Below, one piece after another: positions 32,914 to 41,413 of a stretch of 64,000 nt of DNA. The DNA comes from Flavobacteriaceae bacterium UBA7302 (GTDB lineage: Bacteria > Bacteroidota > Bacteroidia > Flavobacteriales > Flavobacteriaceae). The notes below the pieces were generated by a model. The model searched no databases. It saw only the letters and a program-made list of their open reading frames with translations, and had not been told where the DNA came from. The stretch's first letter is position 1. Each line of letters opens with the position of its first letter. The translations under genes were made by a program, and so were the position numbers. Location: assembly GCA_002471825.1 (NCBI GenBank), contig DKQS01000009.1:124001-188000 (forward strand), written 5' to 3'.

Positions 32914-34914
32914 TTATCCTTTTTTAAGGGTAAAGAAGAATGTGGTTCCCTCGCCTGGTTGACTTTCAAGCCAAATTTTTCCGTCGTAATTATCAATGAT
33001 TTTCTTTACGATAGACAGTCCAATACCCGTGGACTCTTTGCTTTTTTTAAGGGAATGGAATATTTGAAATATCTTATCGTGGTATTTTTCAGCAATACCA
33101 ATACCATTGTCGGCAATTGAAAACTGATAGTGGTTTTCCAACTCGGCACAGTCAATTTTTATGAGTCCGTCTGGTTTGTCGATAAACTTCACAGCATTAC
33201 TAATCAAGTTCTGAAACAACTGCAGTAATTCGGTTTTATTTCCTCGTAAGGTTGGCAGATTCTTTTGCACCTCGACTGAAATGTGGTTCGGAATGTATAA
33301 GGCATCCACCAAACGCTGGATGACATCATTCAAATTCACCGCCTTATTTCTCGACTTGTTGAAACCAACTTTTGAATAACGAAGCACATCAGAAATCAAC
33401 ATTTCCATGGTTTCTAAAGTTTTTTCAACGAGCGAAAAATTCTCCATGGTCAAATCATCAAACTTGTCTTTATTGTCTTCTTTGATCCAACTCACCAAGG
33501 CATCGATGGAACGCAATGGCGATTTCAAATCGTGCGAAACGATGTGTGCATACTCATGTAATTCTTTATTACTCTGTTCTAACTGCTTTAAAATGATCTC
33601 TTTCTGTTCCTGAAGTGATTTGATCTCTGTAATGTCTAGATGGATTCCGATGGAACCAATCACATCTCCTTGGATGTTGTAGTTTGGAGCCCCACTCACC
33701 AACCAAGTCCTATTGTCACCATTCTTAGTCTTCACCCGCAATTCAAAAGAATTTGATTTACCTGTCAAACGATCTTTATTCTGCTCATCAATAATGTGCT
33801 TATCGGCTTCGGTAAGAAATACATCCTTGCCTCTATTTCCTAGTAGGTCTTCTTGGGTATAACCACTCATTTCACAAAAGCCCTGATTGGCGAATAGAAT
33901 ACGATCATCATTGTCCACTTCAATCAAACCAAGATTCATATTGGCAATGATGTTGCTATACTTGGCACGCTCTTTTTCAAGACTTTTTCGGTACTTTCTT
34001 CTTAGGGTTACATCTCGGTAAGACCAAAGGTTTCCTTTGTGTTCTCCATCCGAAAAAATTGGAATGAAATCCCGCTCATAAATAGATCCATCCTTAAAGA
34101 TTACCTCCTCGGCCGTTATCTGAACCTTGGTGGTTATCAAATCTTTCATTTTACTAAATTCCGAAGTAGGATCAAGAAAGATATCCTTAGAGTATCGCAG
34201 TTGTCGTGCACAAGAAACACCAATCAATTCCTCTGGTTTCGACGGGATATCAAAAATCTCACAAAATCGATTATTGGTTAAAACAATATTGCCTTTCTCA
34301 TCTTCTAGTAAAATACCACTGTGTAGGTTTAGAATCAAATTGGACAATCTACTTTCAGAGGCCCTTAGGAGTTGTCTGGACTTCTTTTCTTGGGTAACAT
34401 CTCTGATAATTCCCTGAGCAGCAATAGGTTGACCGTTTTCAAAAATGGCACTTGCATTAATTTGCACCCATTTAATTTTTCCGGTTTTGGTTCGAATTTG
34501 GGATTCGAAATTATTCAACGACCCTTTGGTCATTAATTTTTCAAATGATTCGTAAGTGGCCTCTATTTGATCTTCGAGCAAGGTATCATTGACATTGAAT
34601 TCCTCAAAATTAATATCATACTCAAATATCTCGGCAGCCATATCATTCATTTTCAGAACATTACCACCCAAATCAATAACAACATAGGCATCATTGATGT
34701 TGTCGTAAATTCCTTTAAGTTCAATGGATTTTTCGTCCAGTAATTTTTCTAACTCAAGATTGGTTTCCTTGAGTTTGTTGGACAAATGATACAATTCTCT
34801 GGACTTGTCCTCTAGTATTTTCTCAGCTGCTTTTCGTGACGCTCTTTCGCGCAGACGAGCAGCCTTTTCTCTCTCTAAAGCTTCTTTTAATATTTCTACT
34901 TCAGATTTACTCAT
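32914..34914 (-). CDS. Multi-PAS histidine kinase linked to H-NOX
   Basis: A soluble 666-residue kinase without membrane helices. The N-terminus is a coiled coil (about residues 1-65). Three PAS domains follow (about 65-180, 185-305 and 320-435), then a HisKA domain with His461 in HIVSHDLKSPLRS. The HATPase domain has NLISNAVKF, DNGIGIAEKYHDKIF and STGIGLSIVKKI. The lack of a receiver domain means a separate receiver and Hpt are needed. The gene overlaps the H-NOX gene by 8 bp, so the two products surely work together; H-NOX proteins control partner kinases by heme ligation. Confidence 0.92.
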   Translation of the reverse strand: MSKSEVEILKEALEREKAARLRERASRKAAEKILEDKSRELYHLSNKLKETNLELEKLLDEKSIELKGIYDNINDAYVVIDLGGNVLKMNDMAAEIFEYDINFEEFNVNDTLLEDQIEATYESFEKLMTKGSLNNFESQIRTKTGKIKWVQINASAIFENGQPIAAQGIIRDVTQEKKSRQLLRASESRLSNLILNLHSGILLEDEKGNIVLTNNRFCEIFDIPSKPEELIGVSCARQLRYSKDIFLDPTSEFSKMKDLITTKVQITAEEVIFKDGSIYERDFIPIFSDGEHKGNLWSYRDVTLRRKYRKSLEKERAKYSNIIANMNLGLIEVDNDDRILFANQGFCEMSGYTQEDLLGNRGKDVFLTEADKHIIDEQNKDRLTGKSNSFELRVKTKNGDNRTWLVSGAPNYNIQGDVIGSIGIHLDITEIKSLQEQKEIILKQLEQSNKELHEYAHIVSHDLKSPLRSIDALVSWIKEDNKDKFDDLTMENFSLVEKTLETMEMLISDVLRYSKVGFNKSRNKAVNLNDVIQRLVDALYIPNHISVEVQKNLPTLRGNKTELLQLFQNLISNAVKFIDKPDGLIKIDCAELENHYQFSIADNGIGIAEKYHDKIFQIFHSLKKSKESTGIGLSIVKKIIDNYDGKIWLESQPGEGTTFFFTLKKG

Positions 34915-35452
34915 TTATTTTCCTAATGATGAACTTCACTTCTGTTCCCTCATCATTAATCTTTTCCAATACGATTTCACCTTTCGAACCGAAGTGCTCA
35001 AAGGTCTTGTTCATTAATCCCAATCCGAAGTGATGCATGGCTCTGCTAGATTTGTAAATCATGATTAGATGGTCGTCAGATTTCTCTTCCACAATGAAAG
35101 TAGGAAGCTCAGCATCTGGATAGATTTTACGGACTTCCACGTGAATGTGATTTTCAATAGAGGCCAACATATCAATGGGATTATTAAAAGTTTCAAGCAA
35201 CCCCATGTAATTATTCTCGATGGCCTGAAAGAAATGTTCTCCATAGACCAGTAGTAATTGATCTGGATTAATCCCTGTATTTTTACTCAAGTTGGTCAAA
35301 AGTTGCAGAATTTCTGAGAAGCTATATGTTCCAACGGCAGTATATATTCCACCGGATTCTAATTCTGATTGTGCGATGATTTGGTCAACCATCTCTAGTC
35401 CGAATTTATCTTCGACTAGCTCTAAAAATTCTGTAAAAACTATTCCTTTCAT
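34907..35452 (-). CDS. H-NOX heme nitric-oxide sensor
   Basis: A 181-residue stand-alone H-NOX protein. The proximal heme ligand is His104 in HIHVEVRKIYPDAELPTF, aligned with the family pattern (His, then YP eight residues on). The heme-propionate motif YxSxR is present as YKSSR (Tyr133, Ser135, Arg137). H-NOX binds NO through ferrous heme and regulates a partner kinase. I see no clear distal tyrosine that would mark an oxygen binder, so NO is the likelier ligand (inference). It sits between a receiver gene (1 bp gap in coordinates) and the PAS kinase (8-bp overlap). Confidence 0.94.
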   Translation of the reverse strand: MKGIVFTEFLELVEDKFGLEMVDQIIAQSELESGGIYTAVGTYSFSEILQLLTNLSKNTGINPDQLLLVYGEHFFQAIENNYMGLLETFNNPIDMLASIENHIHVEVRKIYPDAELPTFIVEEKSDDHLIMIYKSSRAMHHFGLGLMNKTFEHFGSKGEIVLEKINDEGTEVKFIIRKINE

Positions 35453-35866
35453 TTAGTTTGCAATTAATTCGTTAACACTCCAGTAAGATAAGGTGTGACC
35501 AATTTTCTCGATGTAATCGTCGTATTTCAATGGTTTGATGATATAACCAGATACGCCAAGCTTGTAGGCCTCCATCAAATCTAAACTATTGTTTGAAGTT
35601 GTCAAAACGATTATTGGTAAATGTCTTAATTCATCATCATTACGGACAATGGCTAAAAACTCCAAACCATTCATTTTAGGCATGTTTAAGTCTAAAAGAA
35701 TGATATCGGGATTTATTTGTCCATCTCGCAACAGCTCCAGAGCAATTTCGCCATTTTCGGCTTCAACAACCTCATGGTCCATTTCTAGGTGTGAAATAGC
35801 ACGTTTCAATTTTACAATTTCAATGAAATTGTCTTCTACCAATAGTATGTTTAAATTTTTCTTCAT
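35453..35866 (-). CDS. Single-domain response regulator, first gene of the H-NOX operon
   Basis: The frame opens at 35887 (MAVKAIS...), but the ATG at 35866 (MKKNLNILLVEDNFIE) is the natural start of a receiver and matches the paralogue at 30625. The possible -7 element at 35887-35894 would place the RNA start inside the longer version. The receiver has Glu11-Asp12, phospho-acceptor Asp59 (LLDLNMPKMNG) and Lys in GYIIKPLKY. It is followed directly by the H-NOX gene. It likely receives phosphate from the PAS kinase. Confidence 0.88.
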   Translation of the reverse strand: MKKNLNILLVEDNFIEIVKLKRAISHLEMDHEVVEAENGEIALELLRDGQINPDIILLDLNMPKMNGLEFLAIVRNDDELRHLPIIVLTTSNNSLDLMEAYKLGVSGYIIKPLKYDDYIEKIGHTLSYWSVNELIAN

Positions 35867-35886
35867 GGAAATAGCTTTGACCGCCA

Positions 35887-36004
35887 CAAAAATGCCGATA
35901 AAATTGCACCTTATTATGTCATGACTTCAAAATGCAAAATGATGTCGATAAAATGCAATAAAGTGTCGACGAATTGCAAAACATGCATTTATGTTTCGAT
36001 GAAT
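35887..36004 (-). promoter_or_regulatory. Direct-repeat array upstream of the H-NOX operon
   Basis: Plus-strand repeats GTCGATAAAA (35944-35953) and GTCGACGAAT (35965-35974) start 21 bp apart. Further half-sites start at 35894 (GCCGATAAAA) and 35995 (TTCGATGAAT), giving steps of 50, 21 and 30 bp. A weak -7 element (CATTTTTG, minus strand, 35887-35894) lies 49 nt from the 35944 repeat. The array suggests autoregulation, but the -7 match is imperfect. Confidence 0.5.
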
Positions 36005-36045
36005 GGTTGGAGTATACCAGTTAAAAAGACCTAAACCAAAGATTT

Positions 36046-37119
36046 TTAGGCTTTGGGAACTAAATCATGAACTTCTAGGGTCAATTGTCTTTGAATTTTG
36101 CCCGATGTGGTCTCTTTAAATGGTTCTACAAAGTAGATTTCTTTCGGTTTCTGATACTTATGAAGTATAGTCAGTTTTTTGATTTTTTCAATCAATTGAA
36201 CCTTCTGTTCCGCTGATTTCGGTTGACCTTCCACAACCAAAACTAATTTCTCTCCAAGTTTCCTATCTGGCATACCCGCCACGAAAAAGCGTTCTTTAAG
36301 AATCGATCTTAAATGGGACTCAATTTCTTCCGGATTCAGTTTTACTCCGCCTGAATTAATAATATTATCAAATCGGCCCAACCATTGGAATTTACAATTA
36401 GAAATAAGTTGTACTACATCATTTGTGACAATGATTTCCTTTGAAATCTTGGGTGCTTTGATGACCAAACAATTTCTTTCGTCAGTAAAAATCTCAACAT
36501 TCGGCAAAACCATGAAATAAGATTCAGCATGAACATGGTTGATAGGCTTGACTGCGATATGGGTAATGGTTTCTGTCATTCCGTAGGTTTCGAAAACTTG
36601 GCAATCTACATTAGAAAGTTTGTCTTTCAACGCATTCGATACGGCCCCACCGCCTACAATGAGTTTGTTTATGAATTTCAAATGCAGCAACGAATTTTCT
36701 AATTGCAATGGAACCATGGCTGCAAAATCGTAAGTCTTGTCTGGTTGGATCTCCGGATTGGAAGTCGGACTTACCAAATCTAATTCCCAACCCATATTAA
36801 TGGCTCTAAGTAACATGATTTTACCCGCTACATATTGAAGTGGAAGGCAATGCAACACCTTACTTCCTGAAGACAGGTCAAAATAAGAGCTTGTGGCTTT
36901 AATAGAATGAATTACTTGTTGTTTTTCAACTTGAATTACCTTAGCCTTGCCTGTTGAACCTGAAGTTTTTAACTCAATAGTAGGAGTATCTGACAACCAC
37001 TCTTCAATTACGGAATGAAGTGGTATTGAAATGGACTCAGCATGACGCAATAAATCGATTTTGGAAGTAAAGCTTCTTCCATTCAATCTAAAGTCCTTAT
37101 GCAGTAAATGGTTGGTCAA
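36046..37119 (-). CDS. menE: o-Succinylbenzoate-CoA ligase
   Basis: An AMP-forming ligase of 357 residues that activates o-succinylbenzoate with CoA in menaquinone synthesis. Motifs: the ATP loop LKTSGSTGKAK, FETYGMTETIT, GRFDNIINSGGVKLNPEEIE and the catalytic Lys in TSGKIQRQL. It is shorter than typical MenE (about 450), as is common in Bacteroidota. The neighbours menC and menA support the assignment. It is the last gene of a long minus-strand men cluster. Confidence 0.9.
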   Translation of the reverse strand: MTNHLLHKDFRLNGRSFTSKIDLLRHAESISIPLHSVIEEWLSDTPTIELKTSGSTGKAKVIQVEKQQVIHSIKATSSYFDLSSGSKVLHCLPLQYVAGKIMLLRAINMGWELDLVSPTSNPEIQPDKTYDFAAMVPLQLENSLLHLKFINKLIVGGGAVSNALKDKLSNVDCQVFETYGMTETITHIAVKPINHVHAESYFMVLPNVEIFTDERNCLVIKAPKISKEIIVTNDVVQLISNCKFQWLGRFDNIINSGGVKLNPEEIESHLRSILKERFFVAGMPDRKLGEKLVLVVEGQPKSAEQKVQLIEKIKKLTILHKYQKPKEIYFVEPFKETTSGKIQRQLTLEVHDLVPKA

Positions 37120-37120
37120 T

Positions 37121-38071
37121 TTAATCTAAAACACCCACGTTTTCTGGTTTTTGAATTCTCCCAGCCAACTTTTCGCCCCAATTCTTCCATCCATATTTTT
37201 TGGAGAAAATCAACAGCATTGCCGGGTAAAAGACAAGTACTGGAACGAACATTTCCCAAGTTACCGAAGGTTCTGATGTATCAATAAAAAGTGCATCCGT
37301 TTGAAATACGGTCCAGTCGGTAGTGACTAAAAAGGCTGCAATAATGTTGTTGGCGGCATGCAGACCCAAGGCCAATTCGATCCCTTCATCCATTAAAGTG
37401 GTGATCCCAAAAAACAATCCGGTTCCAATGTAAAACACCATGGTAATTTGACCTAGTTTCTCTACTTCCGGATTCGCTCCGTGCAACAAACCGAAGAAGA
37501 CTGAAGTCATCAACAAAGGAAACAATCGATTTTTTACGAGCATCCCTAGTCCTTGCATGAAATATCCGCGAAACAAGAATTCTTCAAAACTGGTTTGAAA
37601 AGGAAGAAATAAAAATGAAATGATGACCAAGGTAAAGAACGGAACGGGTTTAAAGTTGAATACATAGTTGTCTGGCGCTAAAGCCACGGCTCCAACTGTG
37701 GCAATCGTCGCTACAATGGCCCACAAGATAAAAGCAAACCAAATGCGTTTCCAATCGACCTTATCGCGACTTGTGATAATAGACTTTAGGGTTCTTTTAT
37801 GTACATATTTGACACCAATCACCAAACCAATCAATGCAAAAATGAACATGGTAATGATTAAAAACAGATACAAATTCTTATTGATCCCGATATTCATGAA
37901 GTTGTTGTTTGCCGCCTCGGTAAATGCCGCAAAATCCTCTGTGTGAGAAAATGCTGCCGCAATTAACGGCATTACCCCCAATATTTGCCAAAACAGAAAT
38001 ACGAGAATAATGGTCACCATCCAAGTATACCAATCGTTATTGCCTTTGTATGCTTTCTGAAAAAAATCCAC
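37121..38071 (-). CDS. CPBP-family intramembrane metalloprotease-like protein
   Basis: About eight membrane helices in 316 residues, with the CPBP (CAAX protease/bacteriocin-processing) motifs EEFLFRGYF, FFGLLHGAN and HAANN, the Glu/Arg and His residues being those of the active site. The substrate is unknown. It is packed between menE (1 bp) and menC (1-bp overlap), which is a common flavobacterial arrangement and suggests co-expression rather than a menaquinone reaction. Confidence 0.88.
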   Translation of the reverse strand: MDFFQKAYKGNNDWYTWMVTIILVFLFWQILGVMPLIAAAFSHTEDFAAFTEAANNNFMNIGINKNLYLFLIITMFIFALIGLVIGVKYVHKRTLKSIITSRDKVDWKRIWFAFILWAIVATIATVGAVALAPDNYVFNFKPVPFFTLVIISFLFLPFQTSFEEFLFRGYFMQGLGMLVKNRLFPLLMTSVFFGLLHGANPEVEKLGQITMVFYIGTGLFFGITTLMDEGIELALGLHAANNIIAAFLVTTDWTVFQTDALFIDTSEPSVTWEMFVPVLVFYPAMLLIFSKKYGWKNWGEKLAGRIQKPENVGVLD

Positions 38072-39117
38072 TATTTATCTACGATTAAATTAAAGTTCCA
38101 TTTTTTGTCATTTGCCAGGGATAATTTCCCTTGCGAAACGGTCAAAGGACTGTCGAGGTTGTTGGTGAACAAACTTCCCGTACCGAGTCCTTGCGGTAAA
38201 TTACTGTTCTGAAGGTATGTAAATTGTCCAATTGCGTTCAATCCAACATTGCTCTCCAAGGCTGATGTAATCCACCAACCACAATTAAATTGCTCTGCTA
38301 AATTAATCCATTCTCGACTCCCAGCAAAACCACCAATCAGACTTGGTTTTAAAATGATGTATTGAGGTTGGATGTCTTGCAGCACTTTTACCTTTTCTTC
38401 GGATGACAATACACCAATCAATTCTTCGTCCAAGGCAATGGGCAAGGGAGTTGTGGCGCACAATCGTGCCATTTGTTCGTATTGCCCCTGTTTGATGGGT
38501 TGTTCTATGGAATGCAAATCAAAATCAGAAAGTCTTTTTAACTTCTCTAAAGCATTATCAGGGTGAAAAGCACCATTGGCATCAACACGCAATTCAATTT
38601 CCTCTTTCCCAAACTCATCCCGAATTGATTTTAGAAGTTGTAATTCGGCCTCAAAATCAATGGCTCCGATTTTCATTTTAATACAATCAAAACCAGCTTC
38701 TAATTTTTCAGCAATCTGTTTTTTCATGAAGTCGGCAGTACCCATCCAAATCAATCCGTTAATCGAAATGGCATCTTTCCCCTCTGAAAACTTGGACGGG
38801 AAAAATGTAAACGGACTTTCATTCTGAAATGACAAGAAAGCCTGCTCCAATCCAAATTGAATACTCGGAAAAGCTCTGGTTTGATCCAATAAGGCATTCA
38901 AACCCAAATGAATATTTTCACAGACCCACTGAAGCTTTTCCTCATAATTTGGCACATCATCATAGCTTAGTCCTCGAAACAATCCGGTTTCCCCAATACC
39001 TAGCTTGCCATTTTCCTCTAAAATGATAAACCAGGTTTCCTTGGTTTTTAGAATACCACGGGAGGTACCCGAAGGCGATTTAAAATGTAAAACATATCGT
39101 TTGTAAAAAGCTTTCAA
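38071..39117 (-). CDS. menC: o-Succinylbenzoate synthase
   Basis: An enolase-superfamily enzyme (348 residues) that dehydrates SHCHC to o-succinylbenzoate. The KxK base is in CIKMKIG, metal ligands are in RVDANGAF, SIEQPI and ALDEELIG, and the second Lys is in YIILKPSLIGG. It lies in the men cluster with menE and menA. Confidence 0.92.
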   Translation of the reverse strand: MKAFYKRYVLHFKSPSGTSRGILKTKETWFIILEENGKLGIGETGLFRGLSYDDVPNYEEKLQWVCENIHLGLNALLDQTRAFPSIQFGLEQAFLSFQNESPFTFFPSKFSEGKDAISINGLIWMGTADFMKKQIAEKLEAGFDCIKMKIGAIDFEAELQLLKSIRDEFGKEEIELRVDANGAFHPDNALEKLKRLSDFDLHSIEQPIKQGQYEQMARLCATTPLPIALDEELIGVLSSEEKVKVLQDIQPQYIILKPSLIGGFAGSREWINLAEQFNCGWWITSALESNVGLNAIGQFTYLQNSNLPQGLGTGSLFTNNLDSPLTVSQGKLSLANDKKWNFNLIVDK

Positions 39118-39124
39118 TACTCTT

Positions 39125-39640
39125 CTATTTGTCTTCTAAATAATTTTTTAGGGCAATTAAGGATGTTTTATCCTGTTCTTGAAAAACTGACTTGAAATAG
39201 GGAATGATACAAGCCAAGGCATAAGAATCACTGCTACAAGTAGTATTCAAGGTAAGCATGGTGTTGCCATTTTCTTCGACAATCACAAATTCATTGGTTT
39301 TATCCATATCATTAGCCTTAAAATAGACCTTAAAGGAATCATTCGGCTGATAGGCCATTACTTTTTGGATTACCGTAATCGGTGTTTCGTTACTCACGAC
39401 TTGCAATTCGTAGATGCTTCCGACTTTTTCAGTAGTTTCGGTTCTTGTCCCTACCGACTGAACCTCGGGCATCCAATCTTTAAAGTTTTCAACCTTAGTC
39501 AGTTTTTGAAAAACAAAATCTCTTGGTTTTTCAATCGCAATCTCATTCTGATAACTCACCTCCTTCACAATGAATCCTGTTGAAAAGAATCCGATGGTGA
39601 GGATGGAAATAATAATGAGAATGATTTTTATGTTCTTCAT
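39125..39640 (-). CDS. SRPBCC (START-like) family protein
   Basis: A 171-residue protein with an N-terminal membrane helix (about 5-25) and a polyketide-cyclase/START-type fold, with EIAIEKPRDFVFQKLTKVEN as the first strand and helix. The ligand is unknown. Its start overlaps the DUF4349 gene by 4 bp (ATGA), so the pair is coupled. It sits between menC and menA. Confidence 0.75.
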   Translation of the reverse strand: MKNIKIILIIISILTIGFFSTGFIVKEVSYQNEIAIEKPRDFVFQKLTKVENFKDWMPEVQSVGTRTETTEKVGSIYELQVVSNETPITVIQKVMAYQPNDSFKVYFKANDMDKTNEFVIVEENGNTMLTLNTTCSSDSYALACIIPYFKSVFQEQDKTSLIALKNYLEDK

Positions 39641-40473
39641 GCCTTGTTTCTTCTTTTACGAACAGATTTCACAATCCAATACAAAAATCCGACAATCAAA
39701 ACGAACGGCCAAATTGAAAGCAAACCTAAAAAGGTGTTTTTCAAATAGGTGAACCCATTTTTAAAACTTGCCGCCATCTCACCGGTGAAATTAGTATCCT
39801 CTGGATTGACTTGATAGAACTGAACCGAAATAGTACTGTAAGTCACTTGTTTGTTCAAATACCTGAAACGGCCTTCCATGGATTCTATTTCTGTTCTGAG
39901 TTTGTTAATTTCTCTTTCAACATCCAAAATCTCTTTGACACTTTTGGCTTTTTTCAGAATTTCTAGGAACTTTTGTTCGAGTTTCTTTTTGTTCTTAATA
40001 CGCGTCTTTAAATCATAGTACTTCTCGGTAACATCCTCTATATGAACATCTTTCCTTTCAAATTTATTGACACTTTTCGATAGTTCATTTATAAACGGAT
40101 CAAAATTGGCGGCAGGAATTCGGATGGTCAAATAGTTGTAGATACGCCTTCCACCGCTGTCATCTTGATTGTCGTTGGAAATGTAGCCATTGTTCGCCTT
40201 AACAAGTTGTACTACCAACGATTTGGTTGATGCAATGTCTTCAGTTTCAAATAGCAGGCTTCCTCTTTTAATTTTCTTTTTGGAAAATTCCGCTTTCGGA
40301 TTGGCACTTATTACTTTCTCGGAAACTTCGGCTTCCTCAACTTCTTCCACCATTGCTAAATCGCTATAAGATTTTGAAGAAAGTCCTCTTCCCAACACCC
40401 CATTTCGTTCACTTGAGGAATCACAACTCAAGAAGGTCAGCAAACTAATTGCTGCAATCAAAAAATTTCTCAT
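39637..40473 (-). CDS. DUF4349 lipoprotein
   Basis: A lipoprotein signal (MRNFLIAAISLLTFLSCDSS, Cys at 17), a DUF4349 domain with a central coiled coil (ILDVEREINKLRTEIESMEG), and a C-terminal membrane helix followed by basic residues (KSVRKRRNKA). The function of DUF4349 is not established. It is linked to the SRPBCC gene by an ATGA overlap. Confidence 0.82.
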   Translation of the reverse strand: MRNFLIAAISLLTFLSCDSSSERNGVLGRGLSSKSYSDLAMVEEVEEAEVSEKVISANPKAEFSKKKIKRGSLLFETEDIASTKSLVVQLVKANNGYISNDNQDDSGGRRIYNYLTIRIPAANFDPFINELSKSVNKFERKDVHIEDVTEKYYDLKTRIKNKKKLEQKFLEILKKAKSVKEILDVEREINKLRTEIESMEGRFRYLNKQVTYSTISVQFYQVNPEDTNFTGEMAASFKNGFTYLKNTFLGLLSIWPFVLIVGFLYWIVKSVRKRRNKA

Positions 40474-40483
40474 GTTTTTGGTT

Positions 40484-41395
40484 TTAAAAATTAATATAGA
40501 AGCTCAAACCAAAAAGGATACCAAAAAAGAAAGTACTCAATGCTACTTTCTTTAATTCTCCATCCAATAAAGAAGTGTCTGTTGTTTTAAGAACCATTAA
40601 TAGATTGATAAACAAGGGTATAAACGGAATTAAAAAAATGAATTGAAATGCAGAAGAATAATGTAAACTTAGAAATAGTAAAGCGCTTAGAAGTGCTACT
40701 ATGAGCAATGCGCAGTGATAGATTTTGGCCTTTGGGATACCGAGTTTTACGACCAACGTATTTTTCTGATTTTTCTTATCCTCCCTATAATCCCTTAGAT
40801 TATTCAAATTCAAAACAGCCGTGCTTAACAATCCGATTGACATGGCAGGGAGTATCATTTCATAATTGATGATCTTGGTGTACAGAAAATAGCTTCCCAA
40901 AACACTTACCAATCCAAAAAACACGAATACAAAAACATCGCCAAACCCCGAATATCCATAGGCACTTTTACCAACGGTGTACTTGATAGCGGCAACAATA
41001 GAGGCAATCCCCAGCAAAAAAAAGAATAAGGAATACCCAAAGTTTTCCTTTCCGAATGAGAGATAAATAAGAAATAAGGCCGAAATTAAGGTCAGGATGA
41101 TGGTAATCACCATGGCTTTTTTCATTTGTGTGGGCGAAATGGCTCCAGAGGCCACCATACGTGCTTCTCCTGCTCGATTTTCATCGGAACCTTTGATTCC
41201 ATCACCATAATCATTGGCGAAATTGGAAAGCACCTGAAAGCCAATGGTTGTAGCGATACACAACCAAAAAATTCCAGAAGTTAAAATATTGAATTGATCT
41301 AAATCAGCAGCGGCAAGTAAACTTCCAACAATGATTCCAGAGACAGATAAGGGAAGTGTTCGAAGTCGTGCAGCTTTGATAAAGTTTTTAACCAT
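40484..41395 (-). CDS. menA: 1,4-Dihydroxy-2-naphthoate polyprenyltransferase
   Basis: A UbiA-superfamily integral membrane enzyme (303 residues, about 8-9 helices) that prenylates DHNA to demethylmenaquinone. The two Asp-rich motifs are NFANDYGDGIKGSDE and NNLRDYREDKK, which bind the polyprenyl diphosphate through Mg. The men neighbours support MenA over other UbiA types. Confidence 0.93.
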   Translation of the reverse strand: MVKNFIKAARLRTLPLSVSGIIVGSLLAAADLDQFNILTSGIFWLCIATTIGFQVLSNFANDYGDGIKGSDENRAGEARMVASGAISPTQMKKAMVITIILTLISALFLIYLSFGKENFGYSLFFFLLGIASIVAAIKYTVGKSAYGYSGFGDVFVFVFFGLVSVLGSYFLYTKIINYEMILPAMSIGLLSTAVLNLNNLRDYREDKKNQKNTLVVKLGIPKAKIYHCALLIVALLSALLFLSLHYSSAFQFIFLIPFIPLFINLLMVLKTTDTSLLDGELKKVALSTFFFGILFGLSFYINF

Positions 41396-41413
41396 TTAAA
41401 AAACCTCAATTAA

